This document shows, piece after piece, positions 1-13,144 of a stretch of DNA of 64,000 nt. Location: assembly GCA_007922225.1 (NCBI GenBank), contig ML679961.1:79102798-79166797 (forward strand). The letters run 5' to 3'. The notes below the pieces were generated by a model. The model was given only the letters and a program-made list of their open reading frames with translations, was not told where the DNA came from and searched no databases. Source of the DNA: Emydura subglobosa (lineage: Eukaryota > Chordata > Testudines > Chelidae). Position numbers and translations under genes: made by a program. Within the stretch, counting starts at the first letter, position 1; each line of letters begins with the position of its first letter.

Positions 1-180
1 GGGCGCAGGCGGGATCCGGCGCCCCAAAGGCCCTGCCAGGCGCCCCTTTGCCTTTCCGCAGTGGCTGGGTTCGCTCTCAGCCGAGGCCGCGGCTCGTTTT
101 CAGTGGCCGGCTCTCATGCCCTAGCAGCCGGTTGCAATGGTTGGGGGTGTAAACGCTGCGCGGGAATCGAAGCGCCTTGT
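1..180 (+). promoter_or_regulatory. DHCR7: CpG-rich segment, probable DHCR7 promoter/first noncoding exon (left-truncated)
   Basis: The first 180 bases are GC- and CpG-rich, then composition drops sharply to AT-rich DNA. This is the look of the downstream edge of a CpG island. The next plus-strand coding exon is the DHCR7 start exon at 14285, which has only 6 bases before its ATG, so one or more upstream noncoding exons are needed. I infer that this island holds the transcription start. In human, DHCR7 and NADSYN1 lie head to head, so the island could serve a divergent NADSYN1 off the left edge. No exact start site, splice donor or SREBP site could be fixed. Confidence 0.5.
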
Positions 181-825
181 ACCGAGGGAGGGAGTCTTCA
201 TGAAAACATGTGTCTGTATTAATAGCAGGTTTTAGTGAAACTTCTTAAAATGACCCCTTCCAGCAGCTTTGGGACTAACCTAACTTCAGCTGTCTAATTT
301 AAGTGGGAGTTGATATGGGTGTTCAGAAGATCATAGAATAGGGTTCTGTATTATTAAATTTAATTGTACTTTATTGGACTTGCTACCCCATCCCACACCC
401 TGATCTATGAAGTTTCCTCACCCTCTTTACATGACTAATTCTTAGTCAGTAAAGTGGTTTGTGCAATAGCAGCTTACTGAAAATTGCTGCCAAAATTCTG
501 AATATGACTTCTCCTCATGCTAGACTCTTTGTTCATGTCTTAACTGTTTCTCAGCTATTGTAATTCCCTCACACATGGGCTCACTGAGTCCATTGTGCCC
601 AGAACACTGGCAACACATTTCTTTAACAGAGATGGATCCAATGCAAAACCCAAGACCTTAAGACTCCAGACTTTGGGGGAGACAAGAATTTTAGGGCTTG
701 GGCCTGTTCTAATTTGTATGGCTTCTAATCAGTCCCTTAATCCAGTTGCCCTTTAGGTTTTCAAAGCCCCTACAGATCTCATTAGCATCCACTCTTTCAC
801 AGTTGGGGGAGGTCATTCTAAGGGG

Positions 826-1056
826 TTGTCTACATGGTAGGATAATGTGCTGTACAGGGGAGTGATTTCTAAAATGCACCTAATGTGTTGTGCATTAATT
901 GATCCCTTTAAATGCTACTGACATGCACTAAAGGATCCATGCTACATTAAAGCAAAAAAGGGAAATTTTTGCACAGATCAATTAATGTGCAATTTGTTAG
1001 TTTGCTTTAGAAATCACATCCCTGTAGAGTACATTGCCCCCGACATGTAGAAAGAC
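826..1056. mobile_element. Palindromic MITE-like element
   Basis: The left arm from about 826 (TTGTCTACATG, later GTGATTTCTAAA and GCATTAATTGATC) reappears in reverse complement in the right arm ending near 1056 (GATCAATTAATGTGC, TTTAGAAATCAC, CATGTAGAAAGACA). The arms are roughly 80-90 bases, imperfect, around an AT-rich centre. It has no coding capacity. The TGTCTACA-type ends are shared by other palindromic repeats in this window. The superfamily is not assigned. Confidence 0.6.
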
Positions 1057-4000
1057 AAATGTCATGGATGAACATGGAAAACAGCAGCTTCCTTAGTCAC
1101 CAATCTCTTACATGTAAAGATCAGCATTTTCAAAATGTCCATTAATCTTGGACACCAGTTGGGTGCCCAAATTTAATGAAAACTTCATAAAATGTAATAC
1201 TTAGTCTCTCTCTGATTCAAGTGATTAATAACACCAGGGTGTTTTTATGTTACTTTTTAGCTCTATAGTTAAGTGTCTTGTGAGGCTTTATTAATGTTTG
1301 TAAATCACAGTAAGATTCTTAGGTAGAAGGTGCTGTAGACATGCAAAGTATGATTAATTCAAAAATTAAATGGATTATTCCTGCAATCATTAACTTAACT
1401 TTTGCACCACAATCCATAGGCAGAGTTCTGCTGCAGTCATAAATAACTCAGACACAAATGCAATACTTCAAACTAAACCTTAAGACTGCAGGTACACAGA
1501 GCACTCAGATTAAAAGATAAATAGCTCGCTTTTTTATCTGTATAGATTTTTTTCTACAAAATATTCATAGGGTGGTTGTTGTCATGGTTATTTCATGAGC
1601 TGGCTGGTGGTTTGAAACTGTTGCACCAATCCAGCTGTGTAGCACCATGTGATGTTTAAGAGAACCTGCAGGTGATTGGACATGAGGTTTAGTATGTAAC
1701 TCCTGAGGGAGTGGCAAAGACTAAACAGAGCTCTAATCAGCGTGCAATAGCCTGGTTTTTTTAGTACTTGTAAGAGACTAAGAGTTTGGCTGGGTGGATC
1801 TACAAGCAAAGAGGGGGTAAGGAGTATTTATATTGTAATCAGATTTCTAATTGGAATAGAAACATTTATTTGAAATAGATCAGAGTCACTGAGTAAATTT
1901 GAAAATCAGTTGTATGCATCCTTTCTTAATAAGCAACAGTGTGTAGTGTATCAATAGCTATTGATCTGACAAAATACTCACCTTGGAAAATGTATTATAA
2001 CAGGTTCTAGTGGTAATAGATAAAATATGGTTAGAAAATGTAGGCAAAAATAAAAATTTGATTGCCCCTCTTACCCCTTTCCCCCTCCCCAAATGGATTT
2101 TTGTTGTTATTGTGATTTTCTCAACCTCTTTCTCATATCCTGTTTTCTGACCTGTGCTAGAAATGGGGTAGCTGTGGGCCTGTGTAATGTGACCATTTTG
2201 CGGTTGCTGTTTATTTCTGATTTGGTGGCAGGCTGCTCCATACTGTGAGACTGTTTTTGCAGCCTCCTTTTTCTGCCTTGCCTTTTAACAGCATGCTGAT
2301 AGAGAGTTGTATGGCTTTTTTTTTTTTTTTTAAAGCAGCATTTGTTTTCAAAGTTACAGAAAGCAATCTGACCAATACAGCAAGGGAATAAGAGACTTTT
2401 TCTTACCCAAATGATGTTGGAAAATAGCTGCTGCATGATCTTAGGCTTCTACAGGGAAATTGGAAGAACAGCTGTTTATAAAAATCCTTCTGTTTTTAAT
2501 AAAATATATATATGAACTGACCACAGTGTAAAACAAGCTTCATACTTCCATACTAGTTGATTCTTCATCTGTTAAGGACTTATCTGCACATACAATATGT
2601 ATTTTTTGTTGTTAAGTATTATGTTCGGAGCCATATTGGTCCTTGGGAGGGAAGGGAAAATAGCATTTAAAGCAAGATGGAATGAAAGAGATCAGCAATA
2701 GTTTAATCTTCCAGTTATTAGTTGTGTAATAAGAAACAAGCTTCATGTGGGGATTTTTTTGGGGCGGGAAGGGATGTTGTATGATGTGCTAAAAAATTCA
2801 TCTGTTTAATGCATACGAGACTGGTGGCTAGGGAACCCATTGTTACTTTTATTATGGTTTTTAGTTAATCATCCATGAACAGTGGCTATTTTCTTTCAAC
2901 ATGCAAAATAGCGTACGATATCTCATAGAAGAGCTGATTTGAGTTAGGGTTCATTTAAAAACAAAATCAATAAATAACAAAGGTCCTGTCTTATTTCTGT
3001 GAATTAAAGATCTCATCACGCTTCATGCAAATGTGCTTTGTCAAAATTTTTCCACCTCCACTCCCTCAGTTTTGCCACATGTTGTTTGGCAGGTGTTGAA
3101 TGCTCTCTGCCATTCCAGAGATGGTTGCATTTGAGTGGTGCTCTATGGATTTCATAAATCAATCTGATGAGATGGGCCTGACATAAAACTCACAATCCAG
3201 AAACTACAATGATAACCATGTGTTAACTGCCATTGTTTAAAATGACTTGTATATTTTTTACGCTATGATCATTGTGTTATTCCCTACTACAAAACCACAA
3301 TTTGTGCTTTTATAATAAATAGAATCATTCTTTAAAAAGATGAAAAATATTTTAGAATTCTGCACATAGGAATATGATGAATATAGCCCAGTTCTAACTG
3401 ATAAAATGTAAAGCAAGGATATCTGCTTAAAACCTGCTGTACTCTTCCCAAAGTAGTATACAGAGCTAATAGCTATTCTAGTCACACCTCCCACTTGAAG
3501 GGTTGTTTGAATGAAAAAGTGGTCACAAAGGAAACAGCACTAAAAAGAAAAAGGCTTTATGAGATGGGGAAATGTCTAACAGAGCAGAGTTTGCAATATA
3601 TAAGGTTACATAATTTTAAAAGTGTATCCCCCAATGGATAGAAATGAGGCCTATGCAGGAACTTTAAAAACCAAAAACAATTGGATGGGGGTACTGATTG
3701 GAAACCTCAAAGATTAAAGAAGGGTTTGATCCCATAAGTTTGGATCCCGATGAAAATGAAATGAAAATTTCCATAAATTCCTCTCCCATGGAGGTTTCTG
3801 GATTGTGAGTTTTGCTTCAGACCCATCTCTACTCAAGATGCTGAAGGATGGGTCAGAGAAGTAGCAAGTTCACAATGTTCAGGACCCACTGAACTTTAAG
3901 AGAGAAAGTTTCAGGAAGTCTCTAGGTGAAGGAATTTCAATAGCTAAGAAGATGAAAATGAAAATTTCAGCGGAGAGTCATAATTAAGAACAATCAGCAG

Positions 4001-7000
4001 GTGTTTGTGCAATATTAGTTTGATTAATCACCTTTGCTGCCTTGGAACTAGTCAGGTAAATTGTGTGGGAAGGTTTCTGGAGCAGGAAAGATGTACTAAT
4101 TTATTATCAGCATGGCTGGCTGGCTGTTTTTATTGCCAGAATTTGGTTGAAAATGTAGGACTTGTCTGCATGGGAATGCTTTTCAGTGGAACTTAAGGTG
4201 TGAATTTTAACTTGTTGTTATATCTGATATCCCACCCCCGTGGATACTTATTCCAGTAGAAGTAGTTTGGCAGAATTAGACTTTAATTGTTTTATCATTT
4301 CAATGGGTAATATAGGTGTTTATTTTTAAGCACTTTTAAATTTTTATCTATTTAAATTTTCATAGTTGTGGAAAGTTTTGTGGAGAGTTAGACAACAATT
4401 ATGTAATGACAGATGTTGAGATTCAAAAAGTTAAAGCTTTATAACCATTAAAACACAAATTGTCAACATCACGTGTCAATATATAAAGTAAATATATCCT
4501 TAAGTCAAACTCTAATAGGTTTTTAAACAGCCATTCCTCTTACTTTCTTTACTTTCCTATCTGTAAACTTTAATTATCAATGGAAATATTTTTTTCACCA
4601 GTATGTGCATGTATGTTGAAATCACGTTTACCGATATATGTCTATTAAAAAAATCTAATCCACTCTAAGCCTCAAGTATAAGAGTGGTGTTTTTTCCGTT
4701 TAGCTTATATTGTCTGGAAAGGGGTTTAAGGTATACCATAAAAAGCCACTCGTATGGAATCAGACTGTCCACCCCTATTATACCAGAATAGCTATATCCG
4801 TAAAACCAGCAAAACTTTCCCATGTGGACAGCCCCTGAGATGCTCTGCAGGTGGAGGGCTGGAGGCCAATGAGAAGGCATGACCCCCATTTGGTATTCTG
4901 TGATGATGGCTCTGAATGTGTCTCTCCTTTCTATCTGTTTTTTGTGTAGGTCAGTTAATCTCATAACTGTGGATTATGGTGTTATTAATGATAGATCAGC
5001 TGGGTCTGGGCCTCAGCCAGCACTCTAGATTTGCATACCCAGAACTCTTTGTTTTGGAGAGAGGGAGAACCTTGGGTTAGATTTTTAAAGGGCTTGGCAC
5101 TCATAACTGGGGTCTGATGTTCAGAAATGCCCCATTCCCATTTGAAAATCTGGTCGTGAATGCACCAAAGATATGTTTGCAAACATATGTTGAGTTGTCT
5201 TAAGTCTGGCCACTCACTTAGGTGCCTAAATGGAAACTGAGGCCTTATGAAAATTCTGATCCTGGTGAACAAGTTCGAATGTTGTGGATCCATCCCACCT
5301 ACCTTCAGCTATTCTGAGTTTCTGTCTCTGCTTCCTGCTTTTATTGAGGAAGAGTGACTGAAGGCATTGGTCACTTTCCTGAATAAGTACTTTTCTACTG
5401 TTGGAGAAATTTCCACCAGTGCAATCCTTTTCCTGAAATGTAAACATGCCACACTGATGTAAAGTTAGCTTTATGTATGTTACTCAGGTAACAGCACTGC
5501 AGTAGGCTTGATGTAGTGTGTCCACGTGAGAGGTTTGTGCTGGTGTAGCTATACTGTTATGCTGCTGCAAATGCAATGTTGCTAAGTTCTTCAATTTGAT
5601 CACAAGTCTCAATATTTAGTGTTTTTTCTTCAAGCATCAGCTCCTGAAATCATGTTGTTACCTGAGAGTCTCAATTCTTTTTATTGAATGTTTCTAGCTT
5701 TCATGGTTTGGGGGAGGGGTGTGGAGGGAGAGCTTGAAAGCATGAATTTTAAAGACTCAAACACCAGAAAGCAAATAAAAAGAACCCGAAACTTATTCTT
5801 AAAATCTTATGACTCTTTAAATCTTATGATTATCTTTGTGGTTGGAGGTACTGCAAAGGTCACTAAAATGGAATTATTTTTCTTTGAGGACTAAATAATG
5901 CTCCAAAAAGGGAATGGGGAAGCCAGATACGGGCTCCACAGGGTAATGTTTGCCTGCAGATGACATACCAAGTGCACTAACCCTCTGAAACTGAGGCATA
6001 GCATTGCTCCAACAGTGGGTGAGACCTTCTTTGTGCGTGGCCTTCCAGAGTTTGACAGGTCTCTGGAGATGCCTTTCAGACGTGGTTGGGTTTAGACTTG
6101 CTCATGAGGTTGCCAGTTTCTTTCTTAAATGAGATATGCTTGCTTCATGCAAATGTGCTTCTCTCTCGCTCTATTGTCTGAGGCAGGGCTCATCAGAAGG
6201 TTAGGGAATGGGGGTATTATCTCCCCACATGCACAGAACAATTTTAATCATTATGAGATACATCTGACCCCGGTGATGGACCAGCCCAGGTTTGTTCCTG
6301 GAGAGCTAACAGGCGTAGACCCTGATAATGCCCTAATGCCACACTGGGAGTGCTCTTCCAAAGCTGCTGAGACATCCAGTGGCTTCCCTATCCCTACTCT
6401 GTGCACACTCCTGTCCATGAAGACAGAGGAGCAGATGCACGAGGAGCCATTCTGAGGGGATCGGCACCATTTTCCCTGTTCTACCCCAAGCTCATGCCAA
6501 GGCAAAATGGGGAGATTAGTTGCCACCAAACAGACCTGATACCTCCCAGGTGCCCTCCCAACCATCCATATATGGTTCCTCTTCCCCGAGTTACTCATCT
6601 TTTACTCCTGCTACACACCTCTGGAATTGGTGACTATCAAGTTGTCTGATGCCTAGGGGTTAGACCTTGCTAGACCTAGTGGACTTATCTACTTCCTCCT
6701 TAGCCTCATTTGGTGGGGTCATAAAACCCTTTATCTGCCCACTCAGGCAAGGATATTTATGTCCCGTGACTTTGATGGTCAATATACACCTGCAGATTCC
6801 TGGTTGCATACTTCCTAGGGATCTTCAGGTACATATATAATTTTATCTAACTTTGTTTAATTGTGTTATGGATATAAAAGCCTTTTATTATTAGGGTTGT
6901 GTATTTTTACTCATTACACAAAAAAAAAAAACCATATGAAAACACCGCTTGAGCACACTCTGCTCCCAAACATCATGTTTATCAACTATATGTAAAAATA

Positions 7001-8104
7001 CGGTGCCTAGCTTAATTGCATACTGCTGCTCTAAATGATTTGTGATCACTTCTAAAATATAAAAAACAGTGAACACCCCTAGTGTGCTCACCAACTATTT
7101 AAAGGAATACGACCCTGTTCCTATATACTATAAACAGTTGAACCAGCTAGTGTCTTTAGTTTTTGCAGTGAGACACATACAGCAGCAATGTGGCTTGGTG
7201 CTCTTTCATGGAATTTGGAGAACTCTGAGTGTCTGTGGCTAGTATATCTCCACCTCCTTTCAGTTCCAACATTCCATCATGGAAATGCCAGCCCTCAATT
7301 TGACCAAGTTTGTGGAAACATACAAAATGGTTCCCTGTGTTTGTATCTTATCCCAATAATGTTTTACCTATAATGAAAACAACTTTGCTTTAGTAAGCTC
7401 TACTGTTTTTTGTAAATCGTTTTGATTATTGAACTAATCAACTTGTGAAACATTCATTTTAAATATTAGTGCTAGATTTAAGTTACATGGCAAAGTGCTA
7501 CAAAGAGGGTAGATAAAGGATTTTCAGGAATGGGGCATTTGTTCAGACAAAAATCAATCAGCGAATGGTATTGCACTACTTCTGAGATGCACTCACCAAA
7601 ATTGCTTCTTGTTTTCTTTCAACTTACTTGCTTTTGTGAACAGAAATCTCTTATGGAAATAGCCAAAAGTCAAATTTTTGAATTGTTCTGTGAACAGATT
7701 TAACTGCAAGTGAAATTAGTAAAATGCATGGTACTCAATTGACATAATCCATTGCACTTTTCACTTTGACGCTAAAATTGTAAAATAAACAAAAGTTATT
7801 TATTATAATAAAACTATTGTAATTAATTGAGCAATTGTTGCTCTTTGTTAGTGCTGATCACTCAAGACACCTATATTTAAGCATTCCAAAAGATTTGTAT
7901 AAGACCCCATTGCACAGAAGGGAAAGTTTCTTCATGAATTTCTGCATAAAATTGCTGTATAATTTGGTGCAGTGTGTCCTTCCTGAAATGAGTTTTTTAA
8001 GGTCCATAATCTGATTCCAGACAGCCAGCTACTATACCAAACATTCACATGGAGGATGAAACTTTTTTTATAAAGGTGTGTATGCAGAATGTCCAATAAC
8101 TGGG

Positions 8105-9185
8105 TTTCATAGGTCAGAGATTTTCAGGCTGGAGGGGACCAGAAGATCATCTAGTTTGAGCTCCTGTAAATCCCCAATATTTTCTTCCACTAACCCCTGT
8201 ATTGAATCCAGTAACAATTTGTGTTTGGCTAAAATGTATCTTCTAGAATGACATACATTCTTGATTTGAAGAGATGGAGAATCCATCGCTTCCCTTGGTT
8301 GATTACCCTCACTGCTAAAAATTTGTGCTTATTTTCCAATTTCAATTAGTCTGGCTTCAACTTGCAGCAATTATGTCTTGTTCTGCCTTTCTCTGCTACA
8401 GTAAGGAGCCCTTTATTAACCAGTAATTTGTCCCTATGAAGATACTTGTACACCATAATAAAGTGAAGTCTCAATCGTCTTTTAGATAAGCTATACCAGC
8501 GGTTCCCAAACATTTTCCCTGCATTACCCCATTTTCAGATGTGGTGTTTTCCCACTACCCCAGAAAGCATGGAAGTTGCCATTTAATAATGGCGTTTTCC
8601 ATGCAGTGTGACCTCACATACGCTGTACACATTTTGCTTTACACAATGGCATCCTCTGGACTGCATAATCTCACACACATATAATGTGTGTGTGAAGTCA
8701 CGCTGCATGGAGGGCATCGTTTTGTAGAGCAAAATAGCATCCTCTGTGCAACATGACCTTGCGCATACAGTTCATGTGAGGTCACGCTGTGCGGAGGAGG
8801 CCATTCTGTAAAATGACATCCTCTTCATGTTCAGGATCGCTGTGACCCCATCTGCTGATGAAGCGACCCCACTTGGGGTCACGACCCACAGAACTCCTGA
8901 GCTATACAAATTGAGCTTGTTAACTCTGTAAGGTATATTCTCCAGCCCTTGAATAATTTTTTTGGCTCTTTTCTGTGCCCTCTCCAGATTTTCAACATCC
9001 TCTTTACAATGTGACACCAAAACAGGATGCAGTATTTTAGCATCGCTCTCACTCAGGCCATAAACCAAGGTAAAATCACCTCCCTACTCCTACTCCATTT
9101 ATACATCCAAGGGTCACGTTAGCCTTTTTTGCCACATCATCCCACTGGGAGCTCATGTGTAGTTGCTTGTCTACTTCATTAATTA
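8105..9185 (-). mobile_element. CR1-type LINE fragment, antisense, interrupted by a hAT-like insertion
   Basis: The plus strand shows the reverse complement of a CR1-type 3' end (AGGCTGGAGGGGACCAGAAG, ATCATCTAGTTTGAG) near 8120-8165. Read on the minus strand, 8900-9068 encodes the CR1 reverse-transcriptase tail pattern (HPVLVSHCKEDVENLERAQK, then KKIIQGLEN). The LINE is split at 8497-8899 by a younger element with an 8-bp duplication. It is 5'-truncated, carries stops and is not functional. Confidence 0.75.
8497..8899. mobile_element. hAT-like non-autonomous element with 8-bp target duplication
   Basis: The insert starts CAGCGGTTCCCAAAC and ends AGAACTCCTG. It is flanked on both sides by AGCTATAC (8489-8496 and 8900-8907), an exact 8-bp duplication as hAT transposases make. 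Its ends match only partly when inverted (CAG..GTTC against CAG..GTTC). The interior holds repeated CATCCTCT and GTCACGCTG units in both orientations and no transposase. It sits inside an antisense CR1 copy, so it is younger than that LINE. Confidence 0.7.
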
Positions 9186-9189
9186 CTTG

Positions 9190-9840
9190 AATAATGAATA
9201 CAGAGTCGTCTTATAAAAATTTGTGGATAACACCAGACTGGGAAAGGGTACAAACACTCTTGTGGACAAGGTCAGAATTTAATCTGACTTGCAAATCAGA
9301 GAACTGGTCTGAAATTAAGAAGATGAAATTCATTAAAGACAAGTGCAAAATGTTATACTTAAAGGAAAAAATCATATGCATAAATACAGAATGGAGAATA
9401 ACTGGCTAGGCAGCAGTACAACAGAAAAGGGGCTGGGAGCTATAGTGGATCACAAATGGAGTATGAGTCAACAATGTGATGCAGTGGGGAAAAAGGCTAA
9501 CATTCTGGGGTGTGTTAAGAGGAGTGTGATATCTATGACACAGGAGGTAATTGTTCTGCTCTAATTGGCACTGGTGAGGCCTCAGCTGGTGTATATGTTC
9601 AGTTCTGGGTATTACACTTTAAGAAAGATGTGGAGAAATTGGAGAGAGTCCAGAAGAGAGTAGTAAAAATGATGACAAAGTTAGAAAACTTGATTTATGA
9701 GTAGTTAAAGCTGAATATGTTTAGTTATGAGAAAAGAAGACTGAAGGGAGACCTGATGATAGTCTTCAAATATGTTAAGGGCTGTTACAAAGAGGGTGGT
9801 GATCAATTGTTCTCAATGTCTCACAAGAAGTAATTGGCTT
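9190..9840 (+). mobile_element. CR1-type LINE fragment, sense
   Basis: The plus strand shows the CR1 3' half of the reverse-transcriptase frame in broken pieces: FIKDKCKMLYLK near 9330, WLGSSTTEKGLGAIVDHKWS near 9403, then VGKKANILGCVKRS and, after a frame change, DVEKLERVQKRVVKM near 9630. A frameshift and stops break it up. It abuts an opposite-orientation CR1 fragment, giving a tail-to-tail or inverted arrangement. It is not functional. Confidence 0.75.
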
Positions 9841-12530
9841 AATTTGCAGCAAGGGAGATTTCACATAATGCATCCTTAATTTTTTCTGGAAATAGATTTT
9901 CATTCAAATTTATGGGGTAGAGGAGAAAAAAAATTGCCCTACATTCTGATTGTACAAGAAATATATAGTCCCTGTGGTCCTGATGATGGTGTTCAAGATC
10001 TCTTCACCTTCTAACCAGGTGTATTCCCTTTATATCAAATAAATACATGTGGTGGTCTTTGTTTTCATGGAGGAATAAATCCTTGCTTTGTGGTATATCT
10101 AAGTAAAACTTCAGAGATCTAAAACTTACATAATTAGTAGCCACTAGTGAATTCCTTCCTGAACAATAAACAAGTAGATTCTAAACATCTTGACTTACCT
10201 TGGGAGGAAATCTGCTTATCTCTTGTATTGTCCAGAGGCAGAAAATACAAAGTTAAAGAAAAGGAAGGGCAGTTCAGGTGCAAAAGTAATTGAGGGAAAT
10301 TTCAGGTTCCTTAGGAGTCAACATCTGATAACGGGAAATTTAGGACAAAGCACAAAGAAAACTATAGTGTGTGGACGTTGGAGATAGTTATGTGTGTCCT
10401 AATAAGTCACTTCTCTAACTTGTATTATTATGGTGTAACTAAGGCCTCATCTACCATAGTCCTTCCCCTCATTGCTGAAGCAATGGCGCAGCTCAACCAG
10501 TGCTGACAACGATGGAAAACCTAATGTACATGGTCCACTGATGCATTGATCATCATTTGATAGAAGAAACAGTACTCTAAAGTTTCGTACTGCTTCACAT
10601 AAACAAGAGAAAGACGCAACCCTTGAAATAGGTTGAAGGAAATACAGTTTTGGAAGAAAGCATGTGATTGAAAAAAATTGTTAATCCAAGTCTGGCTGAA
10701 TTTGACACTTCTGATTTATTTTTATGGTGCTTAATCTGCTTTTACCTTCTCCTTTGTCTTCTTGCTGCCTACCCCCACTTTCCAAGTTTCACTGTTCTCC
10801 AAGCACACTGCACCAGAATGTGGGTAGCTGTCCTGCATCAAGCAGATTAAACACCCATCACCACCCCTTTCAGAAAGCAGACTTGACCCATACATTGTGG
10901 ATGGGTGGGGTGGCAGTTTTCAAAAACAGGTAATTTTCTAGCATAGTCAAGACCTTCAAAGCTGTGGCAGAGGCAGACCATCAAGAAACATGAAATTGTG
11001 GCAGACAGAATAGTTGGACACTAGCCGGGGAAATGAAAAGGGAAAAGACGAGGCTTAGTGTTCTGGCATAATTTCCTTTATCAAGTGTGGGAGAGGTTCT
11101 CACAGGAAGTCTGTTTTGTGACAGTGTTTAACCAAAGGTCTGGAGAAACTACTAAATTAATTAGCTGAGTCATGTAACGTGCATTACAAGCCATACTATA
11201 CCATCAGTGCACTAACAACTATTTGGTTTAAGAAGGCAATCCATTACAAATCCTTATTTTCAGAGGCTTATAACTTTTTGGGTAAATATTCTATTTGAGT
11301 CCATTAGGGGGAGTGCAGTTTAACTCTGATGACCAAAAAAAGGCTTTCCAGTGAGCTTCCGATGCAGTGAGAACCAAGTGCCTTTGAACATATTTGAAAA
11401 GAAATTGTTTGGCAATAAAATGTTTTATAAGCACTTCCTATTCATTTAAAAACAAACAAGCACCATTTAGTCCTGGCAGCAGGAGCAGAAAAACTAATGC
11501 TTTCATACATCATGGAGTCAGTTGAACTTTACTCTAGATCAGGGATAATCCTGTCATAACCCCACTGAGGTTAATGGGAAGTTTCTAGTACTTGGCATCT
11601 CTCATGATTAGGTCAGAAATGTTGCTGTCAGCAGAGACCTAACTTGCATTCCTTAGTTGGGCAAAACTTTTATTGATGTCTATAGCAGTTTTGCTAATGA
11701 AGGTGCAAGTAAGAAGCATGGGGCCCTTTGGATGGGTCAAATCAACAATTACACCCTTTATGTACATAGCAGAAAGTTTAGGTAAGCCATACTCAGAGAG
11801 CTTACCTGGGGACAAAGGTATTTATGAACTGACATCTTGTGACAGTGCTAGCTGTAGTAGCAGCCAGGACACTGACGTTTCTTCTGCAGCACAGAGAAGC
11901 CTTAATTGGAATGCAAGCTTAATTGGAAGCCAGTTTCTATAGCTGGGAGGGAGGAGGGAGGAATTACTGGGTGGTAATTTCTGGGCTAATAAGACAAGTC
12001 ACTTAGTAACTGAGTGAATATATATTTGAGAGGAACAGAAGATCATGGAGAGATCAGAGGGTGAGGTAGGGAGAGGATAGAAATTGTCAGGAAGTCATCT
12101 CCAGCTGTATACGGGTACATGTCATATGCTTTGTTATGCATTGAAACTGAAAGTTAAATGCATAGGTGCTGAAAAGGAAACAGCCTGAGAGACCATGAGA
12201 ACAGATGGGCAGTGCTGTTCACTGGATAGCTGACGAAGCACCCTGTGGCAATCTACAACTAGAAATGGGGAAGAAGAGAATCAACCTTATCAACCTGATA
12301 TTTAGGTAGCGCTAACAGGAGTCCTAATGATATGGTTCATATTGCTGTGATTAGTGGTTGGTGTGTTGTGGTTTTTTGTTTTTTTTGTTTTTTTTTTTTT
12401 TATTTCTTGTATTGCAAGATGGGCCTGTGTGGACAGGGAGAAGTAAATTTGATTGATTTAAATTCTGCTTGGTAATAAATTACGGTTTGGTTAGTTGGGA
12501 CCTTTTATGTGTTTGTTCATTCATTCATTT

Positions 12531-12549
12531 AAAAAAAAAAAAAAAAAAA
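12531..12549. repeat. A-rich homopolymer run
   Basis: A run of about 19 A residues follows a CATTCATTCATTT stretch. It may be a poly(A) tail of an insertion or a plain slippage tract. Confidence 0.7.
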
Positions 12550-12704
12550 GACGACAACACTGAAAGTGGGGAGACTCTATTACAGAGGAGGTTGGCTGGA
12601 AATCTGATGTAGTCAACTGGCTCCTAGCAAGTTTCCAGTGGGTCCCCAATTGGGCCAAGAGTGTGTGCCACTGCTTTGAAAAATGGTGTTTGAATACATT
12701 AGAG

Positions 12705-13066
12705 CAGTGTTTCTCAATTAAATTTGGCCACGGAACCCTTTTGAACTCGATAAATAATTGCGGAACCCCCCAAACTCTTAACAGTATTTTTACATATGGA
12801 GCCAAAAAAATGTCAAAATAAGCAAATTATATACAAACAACTAGGTCAGCGTTTCTCAATTAAATTTCCCCGTGGAACCCTTTAGGCTCCGCGGGGAAAT
12901 TACACTCATACTTGATACCCTCCGCCGAAAAATCCAGGACATCTTCCCTTTTTCGGCAGCGCGGAGAACAGCTGCTCTCGGCGGTGCGATGTCACTTTCT
13001 CGTGGAACCCTAACAGTGTTCCCGCGGAACTCCAGGGCTCTGTGGAACACCAATTGAGAAACACTG
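12705..13066. mobile_element. hAT-like element with long terminal inverted repeats and perfect 8-bp target duplication
   Basis: The element begins CAGTGTTTCTCAATT and ends AATTGAGAAACACTG, a perfect 15-bp terminal inverted repeat. It is flanked by CATTAGAG on both sides (12697-12704 and 13067-13074). These are hAT hallmarks. A second copy of the left end (CAGCGTTTCTCAATTAAATTT) lies inside at 12847, so the left end is duplicated. The inner part from about 12880 is CpG-rich, unlike the surroundings. Short open frames on both strands here come from the inverted symmetry. No transposase is present. Confidence 0.8.
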
Positions 13067-13121
13067 CATTAGAGGTGACTTACAAATGAAAACACACTGG
13101 ATTTGTCACTTTATATGCTGC

Positions 13122-13144
13122 GCTTTTTTTTTTTTTTTTTTTTT
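13122..13144. repeat. Poly-T tract
   Basis: A run of about 20 T residues ends in AAATG. It is simple sequence, and possibly the poly(A) end of an antisense retroposed copy. Confidence 0.6.

Noticed and set aside
6129..6649. Overlapping open frames of about 80-115 codons near 6.1-6.6 kb
   Set aside because: They overlap on opposite strands, have no recognisable domain or splice context, and lie in a repeat-rich inferred intron.
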